DNA of 64,000 bases, taken from the NCBI GenBank assembly GCA_019188255.1, contig JAETXT010000006.1:1178001-1242000 (forward strand). The letters are read 5' to 3'. Position 1 is the stretch's first letter; each line of letters opens with the position of its first letter. Position numbers and translations under genes: made by a program. Positions 21,344 through 33,385 of this stretch are shown here, piece after piece. The notes beneath the pieces were generated by a model. It did not search any database and was not told the origin of the DNA. It was given only the letters and a program-made list of their open reading frames with translations. This stretch comes from Verticillium longisporum. Its lineage: Eukaryota > Ascomycota > Sordariomycetes > Glomerellales > Plectosphaerellaceae.

Positions 21344-23855
21344 GGGTGGTGGCTGCTAGGGTGTTACGAGCTGGATAGGTGGGGGGGAGGACTCGAGCAG
21401 ATGTAGACGGCTCCACGTCTTTCGGAGTTGGAAAGAAACTTTGTCGAGGTGAGCAGGAGCCAGACCACATGTGCGGACGGGCAGAAGGTCAAGTACTTAT
21501 TGAGACACGACCTCGTGGTGTGGAAAAGATGGGGATCTGGGTTTGGGAGGGGGGACAACTGGGGCACAGGACGGGATGGTTTGGGGGCCCGGACCTGGAG
21601 CTTGGCTGAGGTGGATGGCGTCCGGGGCAGATGCGCCTGACGAGCCTTTGGCGTCGAACCTGGGAGACGGACCTTGGCCCTGCTCGACGCGACGAGAACT
21701 CACGGCGGCGGAGTGGCCCAGGGAAGCCCATGACGTACCCCGGGCGGTGGGCTGTCATTGACGGCGCCCGGGACGCGGCTTAGGGATTGAGGCGAGTCGC
21801 GTCAGGTCGAGAGGCAGGGCGGGGACGATCACGGGGAAGCCGTAGACACACAAAATCAGGCGTGGGCGACTGCATCTGTCATGGTTCGATGGGGCGTAGC
21901 GTGGCGCCTGGTGGCCGTTGAGGTTCTGGTGTCTGTCTGTTCGTTATCCCCTCGCGCTGGTCTCGCTGGGCTTTGTCAACCACTCTAACCATTTCCCAGA
22001 GACCAAAGAGAGTAGGGGAGGTACTTTGGATCACCGAACGAAAGTGTGTATGTGCAAAGCATGACGTTGTCCCAAGGCTGGCCGTTTGCTTGGCCCCAGT
22101 CCTGGTCTCCACCACGCTGACCTGACCCTGGCCAAGTGATTACTGTTGTTTGCTGCCGGCCGGTTTCGATCAGTGCCCGGGGTGCGATGCCGCGGTAGAT
22201 GGGCGAGGCGACCCTCACTTTCTGCCCCTTGTCAATTGTGCTGGCCACGGCATGAGTGGCCTGCCGATAGAAGCGGGCAACCCTCCGAGCTTCACGATTG
22301 TCCAAACGAATAGAGCAAGACTTTTTTTTGGTTCGGGATGGAGAAACGGTCGACCAGACTCGGCCATGTTGTGGAGAGCGGAGTCAGCAGGGACGAAAGG
22401 AAAACATGGCGGACCAGGGGCGGCACTGGTCCCATCGCATTGGCAGGGCCAAGGAAGGCCGTCCAAAGTCAGACAAGAGCTTGATCGAGCACATGACTTG
22501 TCGATGAATGGCTGGAGACACCGAACGACCAAGCGTGATGGAGCAAATGGGCGGTATTCGGTGGATGGAGCCAGCGAAGTGAGACCGAAGAGGAGGCGTG
22601 GTTCAGTGGATCCTCGTGTCTCAATCATCTGCGACAGTGCTTGTTGTGCGTGTTGGCGATGATCTCCAGTCCATCCATGTTGACGGCGAAGCTTGAGGTT
22701 TGTGCATGCTGGCGAGAGTCTCTCCTGGCTTCCATCGTAGATTCGTAGATGCGTAGATGGGGCATCCATCTGCAGAAAATCTCGACGCAAGCGACGGCAA
22801 CCCATCCACGCATCGGAAGGCGGTACCGACGTGAGGGTGCTTCCCGCCAAAAGCAGCCATGATGTCATGCACACCTCTGTGGCGTTTCCCTTCTTGACGC
22901 CGGCAGCGGCAGCCGATCTTGGCGCGAGCGGGTCCAGGCGGGTCCGCGCGTCATCCAATCACTCTATCTGTCCCTGTTTATGCCGTGTCATGATTCGCGC
23001 GCCGCAGCCTTGGGCCTTGGGCACATCTCGATATGTGGATCTTTCTCGTTTCCTCCTTTCGCCCACCACAACACCAAGCCAATTCCACCACCTGTTCTGT
23101 CTCCTCGTCTCACCTTGCCTTCACCGTTGTCTTCATTGTCTCCCGATCCCGAATAATTAAGCGATTCGTGTCTCACCACCCTCACGTGCATCTGCGTCAT
23201 CCCTTTCTGGCGAAACACACCTCACGCGACCTGCACTCACCAAGTCATCAACGACTGACGCATCTGTGTGTTCCAAGCGTACGCCAATTCCTGGCCTGTC
23301 ACCACAAGTCGCCAATGTGCTTGAATCGTCCAACCGACAACGTCGACGGCGACAGCATCTGCTAGCGTGCGGGGGAGCCGTCCTTAACGCCAAGCCACTC
23401 AGTTTTAAACCCAACAACCTCGTCCACCACACCCTCTCCTGGCCCTTGACTGCGCATGGCCAAATCATCGTCATAGACCGTCTGAACGTTATTTGACGCG
23501 GACTCTCTCCTCCCATTCATTCGCTTGTCATCGTGGCTGGCCGGCTTGCCATGCTGACCTAGCCTGCTTGAAGATTTGGGGCAAGTTGGTATTGGCAGTC
23601 AACCGGACGACGACAACTCGACGACTGCCTCGCAAGTGGAGGGTGGTATAAAGTCTTGGCCGAATCATTACCTGCTGACTTGGGATTCTTTTGCTGAATA
23701 CTCGTAGGGAGACGAGGCCCTCTGCACGCAAGCCTGTTCCCACTGCAGTGGCTTGGAGGCCGCGCATTCCACACGATCCTTCGCTTGTGCACCTGATGCC
23801 TTGCCCAGAAATCGATACCCACATTGAAATGAGCTTGGCTGTTCTTCATCCATGT
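21344..23855. other. 2.5 kb intergenic region, no supported gene
   Basis: GC-rich sequence with many overlapping frames on both strands, the longest 247 codons at 22215-22958 (minus), none with family resemblance. From about 23040 to 23300 it is pyrimidine-rich and looks like a promoter or leader. If a gene once followed on the plus strand, the large element at 23864 has separated it. Confidence 0.4.
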
Positions 23856-23863
23856 ATCTGCTG

Positions 23864-23967
23864 GAGGTATAAGCTCACCTGACTATTGGGTATCGACCTG
23901 AGCTGACCATTGGGTCCGCTTTTAATCTACGTTAAGCCTATTTCGGAGCTGACCTAACTATTAGGGG
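23864..23967 (+). repeat. Left terminal inverted repeat of the 9.6 kb element
   Basis: Contains three variants of one motif: CACCTGACTATTGGG, GCTGACCATTGGG and GACCTAACTATTAGGGG. Compared with the other three known copies, it shows G-to-A changes (CTGAC to CTAAC, TTGGG to TTAGG), typical of RIP. Confidence 0.85.
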
Positions 23968-26890
23968 GTACTATAGGGTGCATTTATTAAATTGAACTCT
24001 ATTAGCTCTAGTTATAAAGTGCTCTATATAATTATACCCTATAAATTTAATTATACTATCTACCGCCTATAGAATTTTCCGAATTAATTTAGAATTAATT
24101 TAGAATTAATTCGGAATTAATTTAAGATCTACTATTCGGATTCTTATTAAATAATTCGCCTACCTCGCCTAGAAATATTATTCTATTAAAAGGATAAACG
24201 ATAATTAATTCTTAATCGATTTCGAATTAATTCTAAGTTACTATTATATCGATATATCTTCGTCTACTCGCTTAGCCCTCCTTCCCTATTTAAATTTCTT
24301 CTCGGGAAGCTCTTCGTTAACTATAATTATAATACTTAATTAGCGCTAGAGCGTATATCTATAGATTTAGAATTAATTCTAAATCGTTTACTAATATTAA
24401 TAGAATAAATACTATACTATTTACTTAAATAGTAGGATACGCTCTAATAAACTCCCTAAATATAAGACCGATAGCGTATATACTAGAATAAATACTAAAT
24501 TAATTTTTAATCGATTTATTATATATAGAATAGACGTATTATTATTAGAATTAATAAAGTCTATTATCGTTATCGTAATTCCGAGGATAGTATATATAAA
24601 AAGGTATATTTATATTTAATTATTTTCCAATTAATTTAGAATCGATTTAAAAAAAAACTAACTTTAAAAAAAAAAGAATAGTAAATTTAGTATTAAGAGT
24701 AACCTTCGTATTTATATCTAGCGCTCCTATTTAATAGAGATTGCCCCTTATACTAAAGGTGCCTAGAGTAATAAGGATAAGTATAAGATAATAAATATAT
24801 TATAAATAGATTCAAAATCGATTTAATAAAGATTTATAATCTATTAGCCTTCTATTACTAGCTTACTAACTTTATTAATAGTATTAACGATAGCTAATAG
24901 ATTATAATACTTAGTAAGGCTCCTAGCTCCTACTATACTATTACCCTCCGCCCTATACCCCTTAAGCCCGATAATAATATAAATATATCTAGAATAGATA
25001 CTAAATCGATTTATAATAGTTATTAATTATATATATAAAGCTTAATACCGATCTTATATGCCTACGTATTAATCTTAAGAACTAGGAGAAATATAAGGGC
25101 TATAAGGCTATCGGTAATATTAATATAATCGATTCTAAATTAATTCCTAATCCCTATTAACTTAATAAGTTTATCCCCTTATAGATCGTAATAATAAATA
25201 CTTTTATTAGAAACTTTACTACTATCCTAACGTCGGAACCTATACTCGCTATAGTAAGTCGATATAATTTAAATAGATCTCGAATCGATTTTAACTTTAT
25301 CTATATAGCTAGTTGCGAAGCGGCTAATAGAATTATAGGTCGGGGCCGTAGCTTTAAGAGTACTATTATAATTATTAACGATAATAATAATAAAGAGGAG
25401 GAAGAGTATAACGATAATAATAGCTCTAGTAAGTCCTAGATAAATTTATAATCTATTTATAATTAATTAATAAATATATACTAAATAATATAGGAGTCTA
25501 ATTCGAGGACTAGCCTAGTAATAATAATAATAAGGATAACGATAAGAGCTAAGCTAATATAATAGTCCCTATCCCTATAAATTCCGAGTCCTACGCTATT
25601 ACTAAGTACGAGTATAATAAGCTTTATATAATTCTATTTAAATGGATTATAAATCGATTTAAGATCTTTAGCTAATTCTTTTTAGATAACGATTTATCTA
25701 ACTCTTAGATTAGCGATCTAGATAATTCTATTATATTTAACCTCGAATAATAGTTCGAGCTAACTCCTTATTACTCTTAGCGCCTTAATAGCTATTAAAT
25801 AGGTATTATCTAAAGCATTAATAAGTTATATTTTAAATCGATTATAAATTAATTTATATATATCTTATAATATATTTAAGAAGGACTTTATTATTTTTTT
25901 AAGGCTATTTTTTTAATAGTAATACCCGAGCTAGTAATTATAATAGAATCCCTCTTAACTATGCCTCTACCTCTACGAGCTATATACGAAGATTAATTTC
26001 GTATAAACGTACTTCTACTTCTAAGGCTTTCGCCTTAACCTCTCGAACTTTAGCTTCTATTTTATATATTTAGAGGACTTATACTTATCTCCGAGTATCT
26101 TAAAGATCGTATATAATTTATTATAATTAAAGCTAAGAGCTCCTATAAACGGTAAATACTTAAAGACTTTAATAGCTAAATAGAGTTCTAATTATATTAG
26201 CGAGATCTATTTATAATCTATTTATAATCTATTTATAATCTATTTATAATCTATTGTAAATAGATTATAAATAGATTATAAATAGATTCGGAACTATTTA
26301 TAGTCTAGATTATCTTTAAGTATTAGGCGTTTAAGGTCGTAAAACTCTATTTACCCTATTTAACGATATATTAGATAATATATTAAAGTTATTCTCCTTA
26401 ATTATAGGGGTATTCCTAGAAGAAGGTAAAGGAGTAATACGTAGACTTTCTTAGGATTAGCGTCCTTAAAGCCGTTTTTAACGTTTAAGTCCTAAATTTA
26501 AGTATTAGAGATATATAATAGTTTATAAATAGAGGTTCTAACTTATTCTTATATATAAAGGATAAATAAAACCGCCCTTAAAGCGATTAATCGTACTAAT
26601 TTAAAGGTAGACTAAGGCCTCTAGTAAGTCTATCGGCTTAGATCTTCTAATAATTATAATTATAATAGCTAGAATAATATATATTAATATTTATAATAGA
26701 TTATAAATAGATTATATACCCCTTAATAGCTATTAATAGGGAGATATATCGTATAATCTATTAATAGGATGCTTTATATAGGACTTTAACTATATTCGTA
26801 TTTATCTATAGATAATCCTAATCCTTAGGGAGAATTCTAGACGTAGCTTTATAAAGTCTAGAGCGTATAATTAGATACTCTTTATATTTA
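23968..26890. other. AT-rich RIP-decayed interior, left block
   Basis: About 2.9 kb made largely of TA, AAT and TTA words with frequent stops in all frames. No protein family can be read. Words such as AATCGATTTATAA and GATTATAAATAGATTATA recur throughout, suggesting that an internal repeat was present before decay. Confidence 0.6.
26209..26290. repeat. Palindromic array of an 11-bp unit
   Basis: About four copies of ATCTATTTATA on the left turn at CTATTGTAAATAG into about three copies of the reverse complement (TAGATTATAAA). The arms can pair into a hairpin of 30 or more bases. The same 11-bp unit forms a direct array at 30101-30238 and recurs in the small relative. Confidence 0.75.
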
Positions 26891-28751
26891 ACGTAATCCA
26901 CAAGCGAGTGGTTCACCCATGCGAGTGGTTCACTTCACCCCGACCCGACAAACATTCCGAGGAAAACCTCAACCCAAACGCCGTAAATCAATTAAAATCA
27001 CTCCTCCTCGTCTTTTGCAGACGATGAGATAGCTACCTGACAAGTTCTCGCGTTGTGGCCGGTCTTCCCGCATACGCTACAGCATCGTTTCTTCGGCTGG
27101 GACCACGACGCGGGACCCGGGTTCTGCAGCGTTTCCTCTTTTATCTGGATATCTACTTCCTTCTGAGCAATCTTGTCCTGTCCCTCGCCTACAGCCATGC
27201 TTCCTCCTTCCCGGAGACGTAGCTTTTTGGCCCTCCGGCGTCGGCTTAGTGTAGCATTTTCCTCTCGAAGGATCATAACCTCTGACTTCAAAAGAGCGAT
27301 CTGGTGCATAACACCCCGCGTCCCCTTCGCAAGATAGTCAACAGCATCTAAAATTGACGTTGGGGAGCTTCCCTGGTGGCGTGAGATTCGCCCTTTGATG
27401 AAGTCAGTCTGGGAACCTGCCTCGAGCAGGTTAGTGGGCGTCTTAGAGACCCAAGAATCACGCTCCCCGTGGGACGTCCCCGGAGGCGTCGTCGTCCTCA
27501 ACCTCACATCCAGCTTTGACAGGACTGTTTCCGGGTTATGGGGGACAAGCCCCGCTCCTCGAAAGCCTCCCTGGATGTTTTTTTCTGTCATTGCTTGCTG
27601 AAATGCAGCCGAAAACGCCGGGAAGAAGTCCTCTTTGCTGATGTGCGTTGTACCCGCCCTCATCCTATCCTCGATTTGCCGACCGTATGCTTTCTTTAGT
27701 GGGCCAAAACACCCAACATCGAGAGGCTGGAGTAGATGTGACGAATGAGGAGGCATACAGAGTGTGATGATGTTGTTCTCCTTGCAGTAGAGTTCGAAGT
27801 CGACCGAGTGGTGACTTTCGTGGCCATCCAGGATCAGTAGGCGATAACCGCCCGAAGTACGGGACTTTGTATGCCTGTCAAAATGCCGAATCCATTCCAG
27901 ACCAATATCATTCGTCGTCCAGCCGTTTGGAGATGTTGCGATTCTCCAGTCGCGAGAAATCGCGTCGTCCTGGTACCAGCTCGAGAGGTGGTACTTGCCC
28001 GAAACCACGATGAACGGCGGGACGGAGAAACCCAACGCGCCAACGCCCTGGATCACCGTAACCCATTCCCGGTTGCCTGGCTGCCTCATCTTCACATTGG
28101 ACCGTCTTTCCGAACTGGTCACGACCATTCCGTTGGCGATAACGCCCATCTGGAAGCCGGTCTCGTCAAAGTTGTACATGTCAGCCTCTTGGATGCCGTA
28201 CTTGGCGATCATGTTATGCACGAGGCGGAACCACGCGTTTATCGCGTCCGGATCTTCGCATTGGGCCCTCTTGTAGTCGTACTTGCGAAAGAAACGCGTC
28301 CGGAGCTCTGGTTGCCGTTTGACGAAGTTTGCGGCCCAGTTCTTCCCGACGCGTGGCGCGTCACGGTCGGCAAGCAGGCGATTCGCCATATCTCCGACCT
28401 CACCCAACCGGGGAGGGTAAGATCGCGCATCTAGGTCAAGGATATATTCGACAATAGTTTTCTCTTCTAGTACTGTTAATTTGGCAGAATTGGGCGGGCT
28501 TTCGCGTCGGGAGGGTTTGCCCTTCTGGCGTCGGAGGAGCGTCGTTAAGGGGACGGTGTAGATCCTCGCAGCACTCCGGGCGCTTAGGTTCGGGTCATTG
28601 TCCATAGCTTGGATAGCAAGGAATAATTGACCTTCTTTTGAAAGAGTCTCCATCGCGGGCGGAGGTGGAATCTGTAGAATTCAGGTGTAGGTCGTGGGCC
28701 CGGGCGAAGTGAACCACTCGCTTGGGTGAACCACTCGCTTGTGGATTACGT
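26891..28751 (-). mobile_element. Intact pogo/Fot1-type transposon (1,861 bp)
   Basis: Inverted repeats of ~46 bp begin ACGTAATCCACAAGCGAGTG at both ends, with TA duplicated outside (26889-26890 and 28752-28753). Each repeat holds two copies of GCGAGTGGTTCAC. The transposase gene inside is open from end to end and not RIP-decayed, although the surrounding DNA is. It must therefore have arrived after the RIP episode, or escaped it. Confidence 0.9.
26998..28653 (-). CDS. Pogo/Fot1-type transposase, full length
   Basis: 551-residue DDE transposase that would cut and paste its own element at TA sites. Order of parts: N-terminal psq-like helix-turn-helix (about 1-50, SARSAARIYTVPLTTLLRR); CENP-B-type second DNA-binding domain (about 60-125, LTVLEEKTIVEYILDLD and WAANFVKRQPELRTRFFRK); catalytic domain with YNFDETGFQMG (D163), LILDGHESHHS (D276) and LLQPLDVGCFGPLK (D312). 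The C-terminus has a short coiled region (450-500) and a zinc knuckle C525-x2-C528-x4-H533-x4-C538. All catalytic residues and the frame are intact, so activity is plausible. Codon use is GC-rich, unlike its AT-rich surroundings. Confidence 0.93.
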   Translation of the reverse strand: METLSKEGQLFLAIQAMDNDPNLSARSAARIYTVPLTTLLRRQKGKPSRRESPPNSAKLTVLEEKTIVEYILDLDARSYPPRLGEVGDMANRLLADRDAPRVGKNWAANFVKRQPELRTRFFRKYDYKRAQCEDPDAINAWFRLVHNMIAKYGIQEADMYNFDETGFQMGVIANGMVVTSSERRSNVKMRQPGNREWVTVIQGVGALGFSVPPFIVVSGKYHLSSWYQDDAISRDWRIATSPNGWTTNDIGLEWIRHFDRHTKSRTSGGYRLLILDGHESHHSVDFELYCKENNIITLCMPPHSSHLLQPLDVGCFGPLKKAYGRQIEDRMRAGTTHISKEDFFPAFSAAFQQAMTEKNIQGGFRGAGLVPHNPETVLSKLDVRLRTTTPPGTSHGERDSWVSKTPTNLLEAGSQTDFIKGRISRHQGSSPTSILDAVDYLAKGTRGVMHQIALLKSEVMILREENATLSRRRRAKKLRLREGGSMAVGEGQDKIAQKEVDIQIKEETLQNPGPASWSQPKKRCCSVCGKTGHNARTCQVAISSSAKDEEE

Positions 28752-28753
28752 TA

Positions 28754-30237
28754 ATCTATTTTTTAATAAATAAATTATCTAATATTAATAGTTAAAAGAT
28801 TTTAAATCGATTCGAAATAGATTTTAAGATACCTTTAAGTAATATATAATATTATTTATATTATACTATAGACGAATAATAAAGGAGAGTATATATTCGA
28901 GAACGTTAAGAGTTAGGGCCCCTTTTAGAGTCTAAATAGTAAAAGTCGATTCCCCGTTTAAAGTAGACTTTATAGAACCGAATATAACGTTTAATTTACT
29001 ACTATTAGGGACGGTACTACGGATTAGTATAAATACTAAGATAATTACTAAGTCCTATATAACGATTTTATATTAATATAAAAGCTATTTATAATCGATT
29101 TAGGGTTAGATTTACCTTTTAGGTTATTATAATCTTAGTTAAATATAAAACTATATAAACCCTTATTATATAAATACTTCTATTTAACCTTAATATAATA
29201 GATAATTCGGAAGATCTTAAAAATAGTTTTATATATAAAAGTATATATTTTAGCTATATTATAATTTATAAAATATTAAATAAGGGGTAGGGCTAAATAT
29301 ATTAATATTTAAAGAAAATCTATTATAAATAGATTATAAATAAATCTTAATTATATATACCTTATTAAGAAACCTTACTATACTAGCCCTATATAACTTC
29401 AACCTCTCTAGGCTTCCCGAGGTATTTATAATTAATATCGATAGAGAAAGTATCGAAGTCTTAAAGATTAAATTATTAAACTTATTATTTATAGAAATAT
29501 AATACTATCTAATTATAACTATTATTAAAGATATATTAGATATATTATAATCTTTAATAAAGTATAAAGTAATTATAAATCGATTTAAATATATTTATAA
29601 CTTACCCTAATTCCCCTTTATTACTCGAGTTAATATTTATACTAGATCGAGAGACGCTCTAATACTTAAGGAAATATAATTATCTCTTCTTTATAAATAA
29701 TACTCTTAAGGAGGCTATCGTTTACGAGACTTATATAGATATTAATAATAGCTTTATTATATTTACGGATAAGACTCTAAAGCTCGTAGGATTATAGGAA
29801 GGAATCTAGAATATATTAATTTATAATCTATTTTAAATTTATTTAATATTTACTTAGACTCGTTTAAGGTTATCCGATTTATCGTACTACTCGTATAATA
29901 CTCGCTATTATACTTAGTAATATATAAATAGGGGGGATAAGAGGGTAAGAATGCCTCCTATATAAAGATATAATAATCTATAATATAAGCTCTAGATTAA
30001 TAGGAATAATGAAATTCTAAGTAACTTTATAGCTAACCTATATAAAGTCCCTAGGAATTAGATATACTTTAGCTTTTCTCGAATTAATTAAATTTTCGAA
30101 TAGATTATAAATAGATTATAAATAGATTATAAATAGATTATAAATAGATTATAAATAGATTATAAATAGATTATAAATAGATTATAAATAGATTATAAAT
30201 AGATTATAAATAGATTATAAATAGATTATAAATAGAT
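28754..30237. other. AT-rich RIP-decayed interior, middle block
   Basis: Same character as the left block: TA-rich, stop-dense, no readable family. It ends in the 11-bp tandem array into which the second pogo/Fot1-type element is inserted. Confidence 0.55.
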
Positions 30238-30238
30238 T
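30101..30238. repeat. 11-bp tandem array (TAGATTATAAA), about 12.5 copies
   Basis: Uninterrupted TAGATTATAAA units run up to the TA where the second pogo/Fot1-type element starts; the array resumes just after it (32097-32112, TATAAATAGATTATAAAG). The element therefore split the array. Confidence 0.9.
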
Positions 30239-30239
30239 A

Positions 30240-32096
30240 ACGTACATGTACAGTGAGTGGGCCAGTACAGTGAGTGGACCACCTCACCTCGACCCGACAA
30301 ACATTCCAACCCAGAACTAAACAAAAACATAGGAAATCAATTGAAATCACGCCCCATTACCTTATTCAGAAGATAATATAGTCATCTGACAAGTTCTCGC
30401 GTTATGGCCAGTATTTCCACAGGTGCCACAGGTCCGTTTCTTCGGTATAGCCCGAGTCGCGCGACCCGGATTCTGCCTCGTTTCCTCCCTCATCTGAACA
30501 TCTACCTCCTTCTGGGCAATCTGGTCTTGTCCATCACCTAGAGTCATACTCCCTCCTTCCCTGAGACGTACTTTTTAGCTCTCCGACGTCGGCTAAGGGT
30601 AGCATTCTCGCTTTCAAGTATCTTGAGCCTTGCGTCCATTAGGACGAACTGGTGCATTATCTTGTGTGTACCCTTCGTGTATTGGTCGATAGCCTGAAGC
30701 ATTGATGTTGGTGAGCTTCCCTGGTGTCGGGAGATTCGATTCTTAATGAATTCGGACTGTGAAGTGGCTTCAATCGGGTTTGTAGGAGTCTTACACACCC
30801 ATGGCTTAGGGAGTCCAGAAGACGTTCCTGGCGGCGTTGGTGTCTTTAATTTCACATCCAGCCTTGAAAGGACTGCTTCTGGGTCATGGGGGTAAGTCCA
30901 GCCCCTTGAAAACCTCCCTGGATGTTTTTTCTGTCATAGAATTCTGGAATGCCGTAAAAAAGCTGGGAAGAAGTCCTCCTTGGAGATATGGTTTGTACCT
31001 GCCTTCATCTTCATCTCAATTTGCCGACCGTACGCTTTCTTCAGCGGTCCAAAACAGCCGACATCGAGAGGTTGGAGTAGATGGGACGAATGAGGAGGCA
31101 TACAAAGTGTAATGATCTTATTCTCCTTACAGTAAAGCTCGAATTTGGCGGAGTGGTGGCTTTCGTGGCCGTCTAGGATGAGAATGCGAAATGCGCCCGA
31201 AGTACGCGACCTTGTATGTTGGTCGAAGTGCCGAATCCAATCGAGACCAATATCATTCGTAGTCCAGCCGTTTGGAGAGGTTGCGACCTTCCAGTCGCGA
31301 GGAAACGCGTCTTCTTCGTACCATGACGAGAGGTGAAATTTACCCGCAACAACGATGTATGGCGGGACACAGAATCCGGTCGCGCCAACGCCCTGGATCA
31401 CTGTAACCCATTCCCGATTACCCGGCTGTCTCATCTTAACGTTAGAACGTCTTTCAGAGTTTGTAACAACCATTCCATTAGCGATAACGCCCATTTGGAA
31501 ACCGGTCTCATCGAAGTTATAGGTGTCTTCGTCCGTCACGCCGTACTTCGCGACCATGTTACGTACGAGCGTAAACCACGCGTTTATCGCGTCGGGATCT
31601 TCGCATTGGGCCCTCTTATAGTCGTACTTTCGAAAGATACGCGTCCGGAGCGCAGGTTGTCGTTTGACGAATCTTGAAGCCCATCGCGGTCCGACGGGTG
31701 GCGCGTCGCGCGCCGCCAGCAGGACATTCGCCATATCTCCAACACTATCCAACCGAGGGGGTATGATCGGGAATCTAGGTCTAGTATGTATTCGACAATC
31801 GTTTGCTCTTCTAGCATTGTTAATTTCTTTAATTTGGATGTGATTTCGCTTCGGGATGGGGTGCCGTTCTGGCGGCGAACGAGAGTCGTTCGGCTGACAT
31901 TGTAGATGGCTGCAGCACGTCGGGCGCTTAACCCTGGATCTTTTTCCATTGCTTGACGGGCAAGGAATAGCTGACTGTCTTGAGAAGGTGTTTCCATGAC
32001 TGGTTGTAGAGAAAAGTAAGGTGGAATGTTGAAGTTTGGAGAATGACGCGAAAGTGGTCCACTCACTGTACTGGCCCACTCACTGTACATGTACGT
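30240..32096 (-). mobile_element. Second pogo/Fot1-type transposon (1,857 bp), inactive
   Basis: Inverted repeats begin ACGTACATGTACAGTGAGTG at both ends and are flanked by TA (30238-30239 and 32097-32098). Two copies of GTACAGTGAGTGG lie in each repeat, parallel to the doubled motif of the intact relative, but the sequence differs. The internal gene is clearly homologous to that of the element at 26891 but frameshifted. Confidence 0.88.
30362..31997 (-). pseudogene. Frameshifted pogo/Fot1-type transposase
   Basis: Begins at the ATG equivalent to that of the intact copy (METPSQDSQLFLARQAMEKD). Compared with it, one base is lost near 31760 (after ILDLDSRSYP), more indels break the frame near 30950 (after EDFFPAF), and one base is lost near 30570 in RRRRAKK. 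The catalytic segments survive in separate frames (YNFDETGFQMG, LILDGHESHHS, QPLDVGCFGP), as does the zinc knuckle CGTCGNTGHNARTC. Point changes are few and not RIP-like; indels did the damage. No functional product is expected. Confidence 0.88.
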
Positions 32097-32098
32097 TA

Positions 32099-33385
32099 TA
32101 AATAGATTATAAAGTAAAATAGTAGATTTACGATAATATTAACGTCTAATATTATTTAAAATAAATATAAAGTACTCCTTATTAATAATACTCGAGATAG
32201 GTATACTTTAAAATATAAACTAAATAAGCTCGATATTATTTTCGAATCGATTCGGAAATATTATAAAGAGGTAATTTTAGGATCTTAAAAAGCTCTCTCT
32301 ATTAGAGTAATATACTATATAGTATATATAACCTATTATTTCCTATTTATCCTTTAATAATATATATTAATATATATTAAATAAATATTTATTATTTTAG
32401 GGGATACTTCTAATTAATAGGTTAATAGCTATAGCTAATATACTAAATATCTCTCGAATCTTTTTATAATTAAATATACTTATTTAATTAGATTAGAATA
32501 GATTATAAATAAATTATAAATAAATTATAGAGTATTTCTTATTATATTATTTATCGCTTAAGTAATAGGTTTCGTACCTATATTCGAATCTCTATAAGCT
32601 CGTCTATTATACCTATTATTATAGAAGTATAGTTAAAAGAGCTAAAGGAGAGGCTTAAATATTAATAAGCTCGGCCTCCTATATATATATAGGTTAACCG
32701 TTATATAATAATATCGTTTAGAGTAGTATAAGTTATTAACTTTAGTAGTATCTTTTATTATATATTATATTAGATCTAATAGGTTTTAAGTTTAATACCT
32801 TTTTTAAATAGATAATAAATCCATTATTTACGATTTTCTAAGGAGATTTTAAATTATTAATATCTAAAGAAATAATTAGAATAAAGTATATAATACTATT
32901 ATACTCTATATATAGTATTTTAGGGATAGTTACTATAAAGAATACTTTACGGGCTATTAAAGTATCTAGGAATAGTATATAATAATTATTCGTATTCGGA
33001 TTTATAGATAGAATATATTATATATTAAGTTCCTCCTATTTTAATTATAAATATATATTTAAATATAGAAAATAAGTAAATACCTAGCCTTATAGAATAG
33101 GAGCTTATATCTCTTCTCTTTAATCTATAAATTCATCTTCGCTTTTATTATTGAAGAAGAGAGGGTTATAATATAATACCCGGATTAGAGGGTACTTAGG
33201 AAATATTTCCTCTCGATCTATAATAGATAGTGAATCGATTATAAATCGATTATAAATAGATTATAGATTATAAGTAAAGAGAGGTTTAACTCGGCCGCAA
33301 CGTCTATCCCAACTATTCTAAATAGATGCTAGCCGGCTAATCCATAGTAATCGGCGGGTTAATACATTTACCCCTCATTCACACG
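32099..33385. other. AT-rich RIP-decayed interior, right block
   Basis: TA-rich, stop-dense, no readable gene. Near 33240-33275 the words GATTATAAATCGATTATAAATAG link it to the 11-bp repeat. Composition rises towards normal at the right inverted repeat. Confidence 0.55.

Noticed and set aside
22215..22958. 247-codon minus-strand frame
   Set aside because: No recognisable domain, overlaps equally long plus-strand frames, and composition looks non-coding.
30101..30238. CRISPR-like regular repeat
   Set aside because: The 11-bp units are directly abutting with no spacers, in eukaryotic AT-rich DNA.
23968..33385. Centromere or mitochondrial insert as explanation of the AT-rich block
   Set aside because: Precise target duplication and inverted repeats show it is a discrete element; no mitochondrial gene is readable.
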